From NCBI GenBank assembly GCA_039621445.1, contig CP154955.1, positions 46,275,540 to 46,339,539 of the forward strand: a DNA stretch of 64,000 bases, in the 5' to 3' direction. Below, piece by piece: positions 11,165 to 22,202 of this stretch (its first letter is position 1; each line of letters opens with the position of its first letter). The position numbers and the translations under genes were made by a program. The stretch comes from Euglena gracilis. Taxonomy: Eukaryota; Euglenida; Euglenophyceae; Euglenales. The notes under the pieces were generated by a model. That model saw only the letters and a program-made list of their open reading frames with translations. It did not search any database and had not been told where the DNA came from.

Positions 11165-11253
11165 GTCATCCAACGCCACGTCCGGCCCGTCCCCCCGCCT
11201 CGTCTGCAGCCTTGTCTGCAGCCAGCCCATCATCCCAGGCACGCCACTGGTCA
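11165..11253 (-). CDS. Probable exon upstream of the YccV domain
   Basis: The acceptor CCCTTGCAG and donor GTGCAA bound 89 bp. The frame TSGVPGMMGWLQTRLQTRRG, DGPDVALDD ends in phase 0, as needed to join the 11020 exon. The support is phase and splice signals; the peptide itself is not recognised. A second frame is also open here, so the reading is uncertain. Confidence 0.45.
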
Positions 11254-11538
11254 CTGCAAGGGAGGGCGCCTGAGGTGTGGTGATCGTTGCACAACGCAAA
11301 GAACGTCGCAGTCCCTGTCGCCTGTCTTCCTGCACACCTCACAGCCATATCGTCCTGCCTGCAAGCCCCCGCCAACCAAACCGGCCCCTCGCCCTAAGGG
11401 GTGGCTCAGTGTCTCGGAAATGGAATCCTGTGTTGGGCTTGCGATGTGCGTAATTCTGACGCGGTTGCCCGCAAGCAGCACCGCCAATAGCAGAACCGCA
11501 AAAAACAAAAAAACCAAAAAAAAAAAAAAAAAACAAAA

Positions 11539-11574
<36 letters not shown>

Positions 11575-11592
11575 AAAAAAAAAAAAACCAAC

Positions 11593-11750
11593 TTTGGAAG
11601 CAGGCGCGCCGCCGCGTGCCCGCGTGCCCGCCGCGAGTGCCCGAGCAATGGCGTGCTCCGCAGGGCCTCGAACGCCACCCCGGGCTGGAGGTCGCTCTGG
11701 AAGGCGTCTCGCAGAGCGGCGTTGAACAGCTCGCGCCGGGCCGCTGGGGT
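11593..11750 (-). CDS. Probable exon of the YccV-domain gene
   Basis: The frame after the acceptor GCGGAG reads TPAARRELFNAALRDAFQSD, then LQPGVAFEALRSTPLLG. It has the same GC-rich codon use as the other exons. The downstream limit is uncertain because the minus strand runs into a long T-rich tract (11512-11590). The C-terminal basic part (HSRRARGHAAARLLP) may be intron. Confidence 0.55.
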
Positions 11751-11945
11751 CTCCGCCGGAACAATTTTCAACAGTGGCAGAGGCCCTGCTCAGAGTTGTG
11801 TGGCACACACGCTTGTGGCGTGTTTCGCCGTTTGTGTGGCGCATTTTTCCTCAAAAAATGCAATTCAAAGAAGAATGCAAAAAAATGCTGAAAAGGCAAA
11901 AAATAATAATAATAAATGCAAGTAAATTGTATGTAAATTCCTTTA

Positions 11946-12320
11946 AACCCCCCCTAATAAATGCACGGGTGAGCACATTTTAAAGATGTAGCGCAGTGCC
12001 ACTTTTTGGGCACTGCACACTTATTAGGGCAAAGCCCAAAATACTGACTTTTCCCCCGCTCTTTCTCAATTTCCCCCTATTTTGTGATGTCAAGCAATGA
12101 ATCAAGTGATTATGTGTCAAATTTGGGCTTGGATGATTGAAATGTTTGGTCTGAGAAGGACAATTCTGAGGATTGTGTGCTTTTTTGACCTGAGATGTGA
12201 CAGTGATTTCTCCTGGGGGGTGCGCATTTTTTTAGAGAGGTAGTTTCGGACTCTTCGGGGGTGCACACTTATTAGGGCACTGCGCATAATCAGGGCACTG
12301 CGCACTTATTAGGGGGGTGT
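11946..12320. mobile_element. TA-flanked inverted-repeat element (Tc1/mariner-size MITE)
   Basis: The left end ACCCCCCCTAATAAATGCAC and the inverted right end ACACCCCCCTAATAAGTGC match imperfectly. TA dinucleotides abut both ends (944-945, 12321-12322). GCACTTATTAGGGC repeats lie inside. The motif CCCCCCTAATA is shared with the element at 57650. Confidence 0.6.
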
Positions 12321-12732
12321 TAGGAGCTTCCCAGGGTTGTACAATCCTTTGCTGGAGTGGACTGGAATAATAAAAATGTTTCACCTTCGGCGAAATTCTT
12401 TCTGCAGGAAACATAAAAGCATGATCAAAAAAACAATGTAATCTGCATATCTTTCAAAAATTTGCTGGAAAAAATCAAAAATACCGAAAAACTAAACTCC
12501 AAAAAAATGTAGTGCAAACTTGCAAAATTGTATAATTATAATCTGCTAATGGTATGCGCTTATCCTTCATTATGCAAAAACTGTTTATGTGAAATTAATG
12601 TGCAAAAAATGAAAAAATGTGAATTCTTACAAACTCTGCATTATGCAAAAAAAAGTATATTATGCAATCTCCACCCCTTACTCTCTCTGTTGTCCTCCCC
12701 TCCTCTCTGTTTCCCGCGAGGAAGGGTCTGAC

Positions 12733-12828
12733 AGACATGCGGATCACGGCGTCCTGGAACGCGGGGGTCATCTGGTGGCAGAGGGTGGGCACGTACCGGG
12801 GCAGCAGCAGGTGATCCAAATTGGGGGC
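12733..12828 (-). CDS. Exon of the YccV-domain gene or its neighbour
   Basis: The exon is 96 bp, 32 codons, phase 0 at both ends, between acceptor CCACCGGCAG and donor GTCAGA. The frame is APNLDHLLLPRYVPTLCHQM, then TPAFQDAVIRMS. It looks like a globular helical segment; the family is not recognised. Assignment to the YccV gene rests on order and strand. Confidence 0.6.
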
Positions 12829-13315
12829 CTGCCGGTGGCATGGAGCCCCTCTTGATTGGGGAGCAGCACAGGGGAATGGGGACCCTCCAAAAAAGCGATG
12901 CTTGTGTTTAATACCTGTTGTACAGAAAAAATCAAAGCATGTTTTGTTGAACTTTGGGGAGCGTGCTGCTTCGAAAACTATGTAATTTGTTGGCCAAACA
13001 AAGAATTCAGCAACAACAAAACGTTGATATCAGGGGAAGTCTGGTGCAGAATTATCCTGAATCAAAATAAATGACCAGAACACAAAAAAAGGAGGAAAAT
13101 ATAAAAAAACTTGTTTGTTGTTTTTTGTCCAAAAATAAAAATGAAAAGAAGCGATTTTCTATTTTTTTTGCCCACCCACAACGAGAGACAAAAAATGGCG
13201 AGGAAGGCACAGCAGGAGGAGGGGGCGGCGGCGCACCCCCAATTGCTGACTCGCACACCCCAAAAATCGCAGCCCCCCCAAAAACGCGCGGGCAGCGCCG
13301 GCGGGGGCAGAGGAC

Positions 13316-13431
13316 AGCTGCCGCTGCTTGCGCTTCAGCGCCTTGAAGAGGGTCTGCCCCAGCGCCCCCATCGCCGGCTTACGGGCGTCGCGGTGGGCGA
13401 CCGCTGCGGCCCACCGACGGCCGGGACGGCG
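13316..13431 (-). CDS. Possible first or early exon, basic N-terminal region
   Basis: After the acceptor CTCTCCGCAG the frame reads RRPGRRWAAAVAHRDARKPA, then MGALGQTLFKALKRKQRQL. The Arg/Ala-rich, acid-poor start is like an organelle-targeting peptide; Met at MGALG could be the start codon. The 3' limit is uncertain. The hAT-like element begins only 33 bp upstream, so promoter or 5' exon sequence may have been displaced. Confidence 0.45.
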
Positions 13432-13463
13432 CTGCGGAGAGGCCACGGCATGCAGGTGGTGTG

Positions 13464-15399
13464 CAAGCACCTATAATTGACACCTCGATTTTGCCATTTT
13501 CGGCCATTTTCGGCCATTTTCGGCCATTTTTCCTATAGGTGGGGGGTAAAATTACCTTAAAATCCTTTCATACCAACAATGCATTTGATCATTCATGCAA
13601 CGTGAAAATAGTTGTGAGCAACAAATCAAGCCAACGCATCCAAAGAGGTCCGTTTGGAATGGGTGCTCAGGGATTAAAGAGGTCAAAAAAAATGGTTGCA
13701 ATATCGTGAAAAATCTAAATGGCACAAATCCATCACTTCAAAGAAGCCTTGATGTTAAATTTCATCTGTCATGATGAGATGATCATCCGTCTGGATGTGG
13801 CGAAGTTGGAAGGAAATGCGCTCAGCTTGAGCTCAGAGCAAAAGCAAGCAAACATGTGATCAGCACATAATGTTGAAATATTGACATCAAATGCGCTCAC
13901 CCAATTACCCAATTTCTGCAACATATACATCTTGTCCAGCATCTGCATCTTGTTCAGTATCTGGATCCATTTTTTCTGTTGGAGAGGACAGGGGGAATGG
14001 GAGGGCGGGGAGGAGGGGAGGAGAGGGAGGGCACCTGGCCAGGTTTGGGGAGAGGCTCCGCACGCGATGCTCGCCCACCCGCAACCGGGCGGGCCTGCGG
14101 GGCTCGGGATACCAGCCCGAATGAGCCGGGGTTCGGGACACCTGTTGCTCCGCACGGCATGGGCCTCCTTGTTGGCGTTGTTGGCGTTGCTTGGGCTGCA
14201 CCAGCTGCTACGATGATGACGATGGTGGTGGCAACTGCACCGCCTCCGCGTAGGTTGGGGGCGAGGGCGATGAGCTGGTGGGGTGTATGTGGGCGGGAGG
14301 CGGACTGCTTGGCTTCCTCTGCTGCGATGAACGACTCCGCCGCCGGCGGTTTGGACCCTCAGATGGGTCCCAAGAATGGCGTTGATGTACTTGCTCGGGA
14401 TCAGCAGCTGCATAGATGGTCAGCCGCAAGCCGTCGAGCTGCTCCTGAATGATGTGTAGAGCGTCAAGCAGCGTGTGCAGGGAGGGGGTGGTTGGGGAAG
14501 GGAGAAGAGGGGCAGAGGCATCGGGAGAAACAGAGAGGGTGCGCTGCGCACTCCCAGTGCAGGAGGATCTAATGGGTTTCATGGCTTCAAGTTTCGGGCT
14601 TCGGGCCCTTGGTCTTCTTGGGGTGGGGCTACCGAGAGAGCGAGGGGCGGTGGGGCCCCGGAGAGCTGTGGGGGTGGTTGCCAGTCCAGGGGCAGGGAAT
14701 GTGGGCCCGGGAGTGGGAGTGGGACCGGGAAGAGGACCGACCGGGAACGTAGCGGACGTAAATGCGGGCTCCGACAGGTGGTAATCCATTGCATCTTGTC
14801 CAGTATCTCCATTCAACTCATCTTGTCCAATATTTGTGTCTTGCCTAATGTCTTCATCCATTGGCTCCCAAACTACCACAAAAACCCAAAAAATGACCAC
14901 AAAAAGCCCAGAATTGTCCACAAAAAGTCCCCAAAAGCACACAAAATGACCTAAAATGGCTTGAAATAACCAAAAATTGCCCAGAAACGCCAACAATGTC
15001 CACAAAAAAAAAATAACCCAAATCACCAAAATGGCGCAAAATGGCCGGAAATGTCATAAAATGAGCTCATATTGACCCAAATTAGCACAATATTTGCCAA
15101 ATCAGTGCAAAATACCCCAAAATCAGCAAAAATTGATCCAAAAATGGCCAAAATGAGCGTAATACTGGAGATTTGTGGAGAAATTATCCCAAAAATGGGT
15201 TTTATTCTTCAAAAAATACACAAAAAATGCCAGCATCGCCCTTGTCAAAAAAAATTTCTGAAATGTCATCAAAGCCCAAATAACCTTTTCGGAGGTGGTT
15301 CTTTTAGCAGCATGTGTTGCAGTGCCAGGCATAATAAAATCGCCCCTCAGGCGTTGGGCAAAGCTGTTGGGCAAAAAAAAAAAAAAAAAAAACAAAAAA

Positions 15400-15434
<35 letters not shown>

Positions 15435-15622
15435 AAAAAACAAGAACAAAACATCTCAAATTTTTTGCAATGATTTTTTTTCCCTCATTTTCGGCCACTT
15501 TCGGCCATTTTCGGCCATTTTCGGCCATTTTCGGGACCCCCACCTATAGAGCCCAAAATTTCATTTTTGGCCATTTTTGGCCATTTTCGGCCATTTTCGG
15601 CCATTTTGACTATAAGTGCTTG
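13464..15622. mobile_element. hAT-like element with cargo ORF, copy 1
   Basis: The left end CAAGCACCTATAATTGAC and the inverted right end CAAGCACTTATAGTCAAA form short inverted repeats. The 8-bp duplication GTGGTGTG is perfect (13456-13463, 15623-15630). Subterminal arrays of CGGCCATTTT lie at both ends (13492-13530, 15485-15608), as in many hAT elements. The interior has 18-bp-like repeats (CATCTTGTCCAGCATCTG) and a GC-rich ORF. There is no recognisable hAT transposase, so it should be non-autonomous. A shorter relative is at 43296-44624. Confidence 0.9.
14208..15029 (-). CDS. Pro/Ser/Arg-rich ORF carried inside the hAT-like element
   Basis: The 273-codon open frame has an acidic/Asp-Gln start, a Pro/Thr-rich middle (PLPGPTPTPGPTFPAPG), a helical patch (LHTLLDALHIIQEQLDGLRL), an Arg/Ser patch (NRRRRSRSSQQRK) and PPTYAEAVQLPPPSSSS at the end. 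A basic patch before a TYAEAV motif resembles gag/ORF1-type proteins of retroelements, but no zinc knuckle was seen. The ORF lies in the GC-rich block (about 13.98-14.79 kb) missing from the 43.3-kb relative, so it may be captured cargo. Start codon and expression are unknown. Confidence 0.4.
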   Translation of the reverse strand: MVIWVIFFLWTLLAFLGNFWLFQAILGHFVCFWGLFVDNSGLFVVIFWVFVVVWEPMDEDIRQDTNIGQDELNGDTGQDAMDYHLSEPAFTSATFPVGPLPGPTPTPGPTFPAPGLATTPTALRGPTAPRSLGSPTPRRPRARSPKLEAMKPIRSSCTGSAQRTLSVSPDASAPLLPSPTTPSLHTLLDALHIIQEQLDGLRLTIYAAADPEQVHQRHSWDPSEGPNRRRRSRSSQQRKPSSPPPAHIHPTSSSPSPPTYAEAVQLPPPSSSS

Positions 15623-15630
15623 GTGGTGTG

Positions 15631-16963
15631 CTGGGGGGTCGTCCTCGCTACCCCCAACCACTTCCGTGGAGGTCGGCCCGGCCTCTCCGGCACTGACGGG
15701 GCCACCCTCGAAGGAATCACGAAAAACGAAGGGTCGGCAGCGTGCAAACTGGAAATGAACTGCGAACCCCTCCAGGAGGATGGGTCTTCGAGAGTGGGCG
15801 GGTGGGTGGGAGCCGCTGGACCCCTTCATTCCATGGGTCAGTCCGGCCAGACCGAAGACCAGGCTGAAAAATTGTTTTTCGGGGGTTTTCCGCTGTCTTT
15901 TGGGTGGGTAGGTGGGTGGGCGGGTGGGTGGGTTGGCCCCAGGGGGGGGGGGTCATGCATGAGTGGGTTGGAAAAAAGGAGAAAAAAGGGAGTGGGTAGG
16001 CTTGGGCCCAGAAAAAAAAAGTGCACTCCGGGGCTTACTGCGTGAACTGACTGATATGGGGAGATCCATCCGCTGAAGCAGAAGCACAGTGGAAAGCAGG
16101 CGGAGGGGTCAAACGCAAACAGGTCAGAGATGGCAATGGGAGGATGGCACGGCAAAAACATTATACGGCTCCTCCTGGGACGTCGCCGAGCAGACAAACC
16201 ACAGAAAAGGAGCGGAATAAGCGACTGGGTAAGAAAGGCGCGGCGGCGCAGATGTGAAGAGCAGGGCGGACCAAAAAGGAAAGCCCCACTTTGACTCTGG
16301 GGCAGAGAAGATCGAACAACCAAGGATCCAGACCCCTCCAGGGCTGGGGGTCCCAGGCCAAGGAAAAAAAGGATGTTGGTCGGGGGGGGGGGGCTTCCTC
16401 CGGCCAGCTGGACCATATCTTTGTGACAATGCTTACCAACCACTGTCAAAAAAACAGCCAGGGGGTCAGTCACTCTAGGATGGTTGCAAATCAAAAGATC
16501 TTGGCCAAAATCCCACAAAAAATATCTGGCGCCTTTGATCAAGGCGAGTATTCTTTAGTTACTTTCCGCTAACTAAAGAAATCGGAAATACTTTCCACTT
16601 TTCTTAGTTTCCTTAGGGGGGGGGGGACTTTCTAGTGCTTTCGGAAAATATCACCCGAAAACACCGGGGGGTGCTTTCGGTCGTTCCTGGCCGACCACCT
16701 CAGCGGCACACCTTCAGGAATGGTATGGGCTGAGCCCACCCAGGAGATCCCGTATAAACGACGCCCGGGGCCACGGGGTGCACGAGGTCACACACCCTAT
16801 TTGTAACGTGCCATGATTTCAACAACAACAATCCTGGACCAGATTTGAATTCTTCAAAAAATTTTCAAAAAATCCTTCATGATACAGACAGCACACACAC
16901 ATGCACACACACGCACGCACGCACGCATGCACGCACGCACGCGCGCGCGCACACACACGCACG

Positions 16964-17038
<75 letters not shown>

Positions 17039-17110
17039 ACACCCACCCACCCACAGAGAGACACACGCACACACTCACGCCTGCGCTGCCACAGTCAGGG
17101 GCGTATAGGG
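15631..17110. other. Region between two minus-strand genes
   Basis: It lies upstream of the YccV-domain gene and downstream of the beta-lactamase stop. It contains G-runs, a short repeat with AGTCAC motifs (16440-16570) and CA/GC microsatellites (16900-17030). No exon is convincing. Confidence 0.45.
16970..17030 (+). repeat. (CA)n microsatellite
   Basis: About 30 CA units follow imperfect GCAC/GC alternation from 16910. It lies about 80 bp beyond the beta-lactamase stop codon, in the likely 3' flank. Confidence 0.95.
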
Positions 17111-17266
17111 TCAGCTGGCCGGGGCAAAGGTGGGGGTGCAGTCCTCTGCGGAGGCAGCGGGTTGGTCCTCTGGCACGTCCCACCCCCTCGGCCGCCAGCC
17201 CGCGGCGTCGCGGACGTGCAGCCGGCACTGCTCCACGGGCCGCTGCAGTGCTGCTGCGGTGATGGC
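17111..17266 (-). CDS. Terminal exon of the beta-lactamase/esterase-like gene
   Basis: The acceptor TTGTCGCCGCAG opens [20 protein letters not shown], then [20 protein letters not shown], ending FAPAS and TGA at 17111-17113. The exon is 52 codons including the stop, phase 0, and joins the phase-0 donor of the 18713 exon (VIVK+AITAAA). This would be a C-terminal extension beyond the conserved domain. Conservation of the tail is not known to me. Confidence 0.6.
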   Translation of the reverse strand, partial: AITAAALQRPVEQCRLHVRDAAGWRPRGWDVPEDQPAASAEDCTPTFAPAS

Positions 17267-17773
17267 CTGCGGCGACAACCGGGCTGGGGGGCCGGGCCCC
17301 TTGGTTGGGTTCCTAATTCCTAATTTCGAATTTCGAATTTCAACTTCCAATGAATCCAAATCTGCCGCTCCGTTCAAGTCTCTGTTGATAAAAAACATAT
17401 CAAAAGCTCTCTGAAGGGCACCTCAGGTTCGATGAACATGGGATTTGCGGATGGGCAGCGTTCGGTGTTAGGAAAAGGAATGTGGACTTTTGTCCAGCTG
17501 AATAACAGCCTTCGTGAAAAATGGCAAACGAGTCTCATACTGCTTTGTTTGGTGGTTTCTGGGACTGGGCGGGCACCTTCAGGAAGGGGTTCAGCTTCAG
17601 CTGCTTTCGTTTCTGGTCAGGAATTCCTTCCATAACGTCACTCACCCCCCAAAGCATGGTAACACAGGGCACAGAACCAGGCAATAAATAAAATCCTAAT
17701 GCCTTACAGTCCAGGGAATACAAACCCAACATGATGGACCAGAGAAAGTTCGGGGAGTCCCGTACAGTCTGGG

Positions 17774-18083
17774 CAGGGTATTAAGTGAGAGGGGGGGAGG
17801 GGGGTGGGCTCGGACCCGGTGGCCCCCCCCTCCCCTGGGTAAAACAAAAACGGTGCGAAGAGCCGGAATTTTTTGAGGGGATTCGAAAAATACCCAAAAT
17901 TGCGTTTTCGGGTGATTTTTTCTCCAAATTGACAAAAACAGATGTTAAAAACAGAAGTCTGCTGTTGCGAATCACTGGAGAAGGAAACATTTTGGTTCTA
18001 TGGGGGGTCCCCGGAACCGCTTGGCCCTAGGGGGGTCGGACCTCCCTCCCCCTGTGCGAGACCAACGCTCACTTAACACCCTG
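17774..18083. mobile_element. hAT-like MITE, CAGGG(T/A)TTAAGTGAG ends
   Basis: The ends CAGGGTATTAAGTGAG and, inverted, CAGGGTGTTAAGTGAG differ at one base. The flanking 8-mers AGTCTGGG and GCCCTGGG agree at six positions, a plausible decayed duplication. The interior has no ORF. It sits in the last intron of the beta-lactamase gene. Confidence 0.7.
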
Positions 18084-18712
18084 GCCCTGGGGCGGGTCCA
18101 TCAGAAATCTCACTGCTTTTGGGCTGAACGCAACCAGAACTCCACCCAATTGTATACCCTTATGGCCTTGCTGGGAGGAATGCTGCAAAGATATGCACAA
18201 ACACTTTTTCCCACACAGCAAAGGAACCACACCTCAAACGCCTCAAACGTGCGATACCAGTCACAGCTGGAGAACGCGTCGTCCAGGGATGACAGCTGGG
18301 AAGCAGAAGAGGGGGTGGCAGGGAGGGGAAGAGAAGAGTGATGCGGAGGTGCGGATAGTGGAGGAATGCTGAGGAAGAACCTTGGGGGGGGGGCAAAAAC
18401 AATTCACATGGTATTTTAGATAACAGAAATGCCAACAAACCTTTGTCTATCAAACCAAAGCTCAAAAAAAAAATGAATTCTTTGACATTCTCGTTTGATT
18501 TTGGACCACTCCAAAATCAAAGCAGCTGCTTTGATGCCGAAACCACCCTTGGACCGCCCTTGGAAAACAATGGTTTAAAGAGCCTTCAAAAAACCTTGAA
18601 AAAATTGTCTTGGGATGCCTGAAAAATTGACGCAAAATTGCCACAAAAAAATAATGCCTGGTGCAAGTGGCCGCGGCACGAGGAAACAATTACGAGGCAG
18701 CTTTTGGGCGAC

Positions 18713-18784
18713 CTTGACAATGACGAGGTCCGCCTCAGGGTTGACAAACAGGCACTGGCCATGGATGCCGAGGGCCGCAAAGCA
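18713..18784 (-). CDS. Beta-lactamase-like exon: C-terminal beta-strand pair
   Basis: The frame CFAALGIHGQCLFVNPEADL, VIVK is 24 codons. Class C-type serine hydrolases of the NylB/EstB group end with a segment like FFAAGIHGQYIYVDPARDLVIVK, where the H-G-Q triad replaces the K-T-G motif on strand B3. The donor is AAG|GTCGCC, phase 0. The acceptor could be any of several AGs within GAGGAGGAGCAG, so the 5' limit may shift by up to about 10 bases. Confidence 0.82.
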
Positions 18785-19924
18785 CTGCTCCTCCTCACCC
18801 AGCAGCCAGGGGCACAGGGCGTGTCAGGGGAATCTGCCTTGGGGGTCGGGAGTGTGCTCCTGGCCAGGGTACAAGTTGCTGACTGATCCCCCCCCCCCGC
18901 CCTCTGCCGTGGCCGAAATCGGGCAGAAATGAGTCAGAGCAGGTTCGGCAAAAGCAGTGGAAATGCCGAAAGACGGGCCATCATTCAGCAGTTTGATTCA
19001 TACATTAAAAAATTGAGCGGCAGAAACCAATTTTCTTGGCCAGTTTCGCCCGCTTCTGTGCTGAATTTCGGATCCAGTAGCTGGGTGGCTGGAAAAGACT
19101 TAAAATGGAAAAAAACACACTGGTGCCTGACAAAAGGCTGTGCACTGCCAGAGATGTGTCCCATGGACTCAAACAACGCCCTGGACAAAAGCTGTTGGAG
19201 TACGCCGACACGAAGGCTTCGTGCGGGCTGGATCCCCTGCGGAAATGGATCAAAGCCACACCTGGTATCCCACACCCTGAAGCTCTTCAAGATGGTCAGA
19301 TGCACCTTTTTGGAGGTGGTGACTGAATGATTTCGGTAAGAGTCCAGACGGAGTCAGAGCGGTCCCGAAAGCTTTCGTGTGGTGCTGGAGGTCGGAAAAT
19401 GGCCACACTATCCCCAACACAATGACTAATGACTGCATGGCATTTGCTGCTGTATTGTCGACATCTTTGTTGTGGGTCAAATAATGGTTGATCCTCATCC
19501 TCCTATTTTTTTTGAAAAGTCAAAAAAAATAGGAGGATGGGTTTTCCTCCTTACCTCATTTTCTGCAAGATTTGGGTTGTGAACTCACTTTGGAATTTAT
19601 CTGGTAATACATGTGGGAACATTTCTTTGGGACGTGTTTTCGGGATTTCACTTTGCAGTCGCTAACCGATGGCCCTCTCAGTCATGGTCCTGCGCAACAT
19701 CAATGCGCCAATCAATACGACCAGTTGTGAATGGACCATGAATGGCTCATTCTTGACTCTCGGGTGTCAGCAAATCAACCTTTGTTGATACTTTCCCTTG
19801 GAAGGGGAGGGGGGGAGACACAACGTGGACCCTTAAAAAAATGCGCCAAAAAAGAAGCTCACAACAAAAGCAACAACAAAAGCAACAGCAGCAGCAGCAG
19901 CAACAAAAGCAACAACAAACACAC

Positions 19925-20090
19925 TGGAATCGCGCGCGCTGCGCCTCCGGCGCGGTGCGGCACGCCTCCACCCAGGCCGGGGCCACGACCCGGTCGCCAC
20001 GCAGGTTGCGGCCCCCGTCCCGCAGCAGCTGGCCGAGGCGGGCCAGGTCCCGGGCCGTGGCGGAGAAGCCCCCGCTGGCCATGGCCGCCC
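19925..20090 (-). CDS. Beta-lactamase-like exon: GG(F/L)xATARDLARxGxLL segment
   Basis: The acceptor CTGCCCGCAG opens MASGGFSATARDLARLGQLL, then RDGGRNLRGDRVVAPAWVEA. This is the conserved stretch of 6-aminohexanoate-dimer-hydrolase-like enzymes (GGLCATARDLARFGQLLLDGG, then VLSPAWVE). The donor is uncertain: GTGTGT just after ARFQ, or GTGCCG after VEA. The sequence beyond runs into a CAG/TTG-rich tract. Confidence 0.85.
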
Positions 20091-22110
20091 CTGCGGGCAG
20101 GCCAGGCGTTCGCGAGTCCGGAGGTCAGAGAGCCTGGGGTTGGAGTGTTGGTCTTCTTAGGTCGGGGGGGGGGGGGGAAGGGGGCGACCCACCCCCTTGG
20201 GCTGGCGGGGAACCACTGGGGGGGGGGGGGGGCAATTTAGGCAAAATTTGTTCGGCGGTGCGAGCACATTTGTGAAAAACAAGAACAACAACAAACACAG
20301 GAAATCTCTCTTTCGCACCCAATCCCCTTCCCCAGTCAGCCAACATCCGATCCGATGGCAAGGGATTCGTTCGAAACAGAATGAAGACATTCTCATTTAA
20401 AATGGTTGGAAACAAACATACTAGGAAATACTGAGAGAGGAGGGGGAAGGGAGAGAGAGAGGGGGGGAGACTGCAACACAGACTGACAACACACGAGCAC
20501 CACGAAGAACGACAACACGCTCTCGGGTCTGAAGGAGTTCCCCCCCCAAGGAGTTCCCCCAGCCACACCGATTCAAAAGAGAGAGGGGGGGAAATAGAGA
20601 GGGGGGAGGGAGAGACAAGAAATCAGGGAAATCAAATCCAAACACAAAACGTTTTCTGTTGTGTTTGCACTTGTGCATGGGCTTGTGGTCATCAAAATTC
20701 GAAAACAGGAAAAGGGTGGAAATAAATGCAGGTTGCCTCAATGTGAAATTCTCCTTCGCAGTACATTCGGGCCAAAATTTGGCCGAAACACAAAGAGAGT
20801 GTGTGTGTGGGAGTACACCATAGGGGTCGACCGTCCAGTTGCCATCACTTTCACAACCCAGCTTGGACCTGCAAGCAGGGGGGGGGGTGCAACAAAGGAC
20901 CTCAAAATGTGCAATCCAAATGGAAAAATGGTTTTTAAATGCAAGTTTATTCCCAAAATTGTACACATTTCAGAAGGAAAAGAAGACTTTTCACTTCCCA
21001 GGAAATATTTAATGATTAATCATTGAACACCACACACATTTTGAAAAACCATTCATATTTTAAAACATGGTTGCATTTCTCAGGAAAACACATTTTTCTG
21101 TGGCAGTAAATGAGGTAATGGGGGGATATCATATGACTGGCCGAAGTAGGGTCCAAAGGGGGGGATATTGCTTGTGGGAGAAGGAAAATATTTTTTGAGG
21201 CTTTTGCACACTCCACATAATCCAAGCTAAACCCTAATGTGATTAAAACAAAAATAAAAACAATGATATTGTAAAAAAGTGATGATATGCTTGGAATGAA
21301 TGATGTGCCAAAAGAAAGCGCTGGGCAAAATTAGGCTGAAATATCCAACTTACAATGCAAAAATAGTCTTAAAAGGTGTACATCCAACTTCAGGTTGTCT
21401 GGGGATTCGGAGAGTGCAGTTACCCTGTGATTATAACCTCCCTATTAACCCCCCAAGTAAAAATAACAAGTGCTTCAATCTTGTTGTTCATCACCCTCGC
21501 CAAAACGTTCTCAAAAGAAAATTAATATTCACCCCCATGAAATTCTCATCTGACGAGGGAGCCAGCAAAAGCCCACGTGACAACATCCTGGTAAGGACCC
21601 AAGGGGTCGGAGAAGAGTGATTTTCAGCGAGGGGATTGAGAGATATATTATTTTGGGGGGGTTATCCAAAAAATATTCCAATCTCAATCCCAATCCCGGA
21701 AAAAAAATGGGAGGGCAAGATTTGCAAAAAAAAATGCAAAAAAAAATCAGGATCAGATATTTTTGATTTTTTTCTACAATTACCTATAACCCAACTCCCG
21801 CTTCAAGCTGGAGCAAACTTCGAAATCATAAAGCAGAGGAATAGAAACAGCACTCAAAAATCAACAGAAAAATTGCAGAACACTTTTTTCTGGCGCTGTG
21901 CCTTTGGGGGGGGAACAACTCAAGCTTTTTTGTTGATTGGGCTTTTCTGCATGTGAGTGGCGGTTCAAAAACCTTCCTTGGGTTTTTTTTGCACAACATC
22001 ACGTCCACCCAGATTAACACAAGAAAAAGACATCCGAGATGATGTATTTTGATGATGATGCAATTGGATTTGTGGACTTGCGAGGACTAAAATGGTGTGT
22101 GCATTCATAC
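20091..22110. other. Intron region between beta-lactamase exons
   Basis: An exon for the segment between HIW and MASGGF is expected here from phase (the flanking exons do not join) but was not found. The stretch holds A/G-rich and G-run tracts and one plus-strand exon-like block at 21397-21590. Confidence 0.4.
21397..21590 (+). CDS. Exon-like block on the plus strand, unknown
   Basis: The acceptor CATCCAACTTCAG and a consensus donor CTG|GTAAGG bound one open frame: CLGIRRVQLPCDYNLPINPP, SKNNKCFNLVVHHPRQNVLK, RKLIFTPMKFSSDEGASKSP, RDNIL. Base composition is average, not GC-rich like the minus-strand exons. It is antisense inside a beta-lactamase intron. The family is not recognised; it could be a transposon gene fragment. 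Confidence 0.35.
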
Positions 22111-22202
22111 CAGATGTGGACGCTCAGCAATTCAGGCAGACGGATTCCACCGCTAGCTCGTTCAAGGACCCACTGCAAGCACTCAGTGTTAGCACTCTGG
22201 TA
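22111..22202 (-). CDS. Beta-lactamase-like exon: YxN motif region
   Basis: A strong acceptor (GTTATTTCCAG) and donor (CTG|GTATGA) bound YQSANTECLQWVLERASGGI, RLPELLSVHIW. NylB-like enzymes read Y-x-(T/N)-x-(N/D)-T-x-x-L-G-W-V-L-E-R-A-T-G here, then FAELLSERIW. The usual Y-x-N catalytic motif position reads Y-Q-S in this frame, so the YxN asparagine may be replaced; the preceding exon, which would settle this, was not found. The exon ends in phase 2. Confidence 0.82.

Noticed and set aside
11406-11590. Poly-F frames and the A-rich tract at 11512-11590 as a retrotransposon tail
   Set aside because: No LINE or SINE body or target duplication was seen next to it; treated as simple sequence.
15485-15608. 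Regular CGGCCATTTT repeats, similar in look to a CRISPR or minisatellite array
   Set aside because: Units are 10 bp with no spacers and lie at both ends of a transposon with target duplications, so they are subterminal repeats.
18638-18886. Plus-strand frame RQLLGDLDNDEVRLRVDKQA as a gene
   Set aside because: The minus strand at 18713-18784 matches the beta-lactamase C-terminal motif and phase; the plus frame is its shadow.
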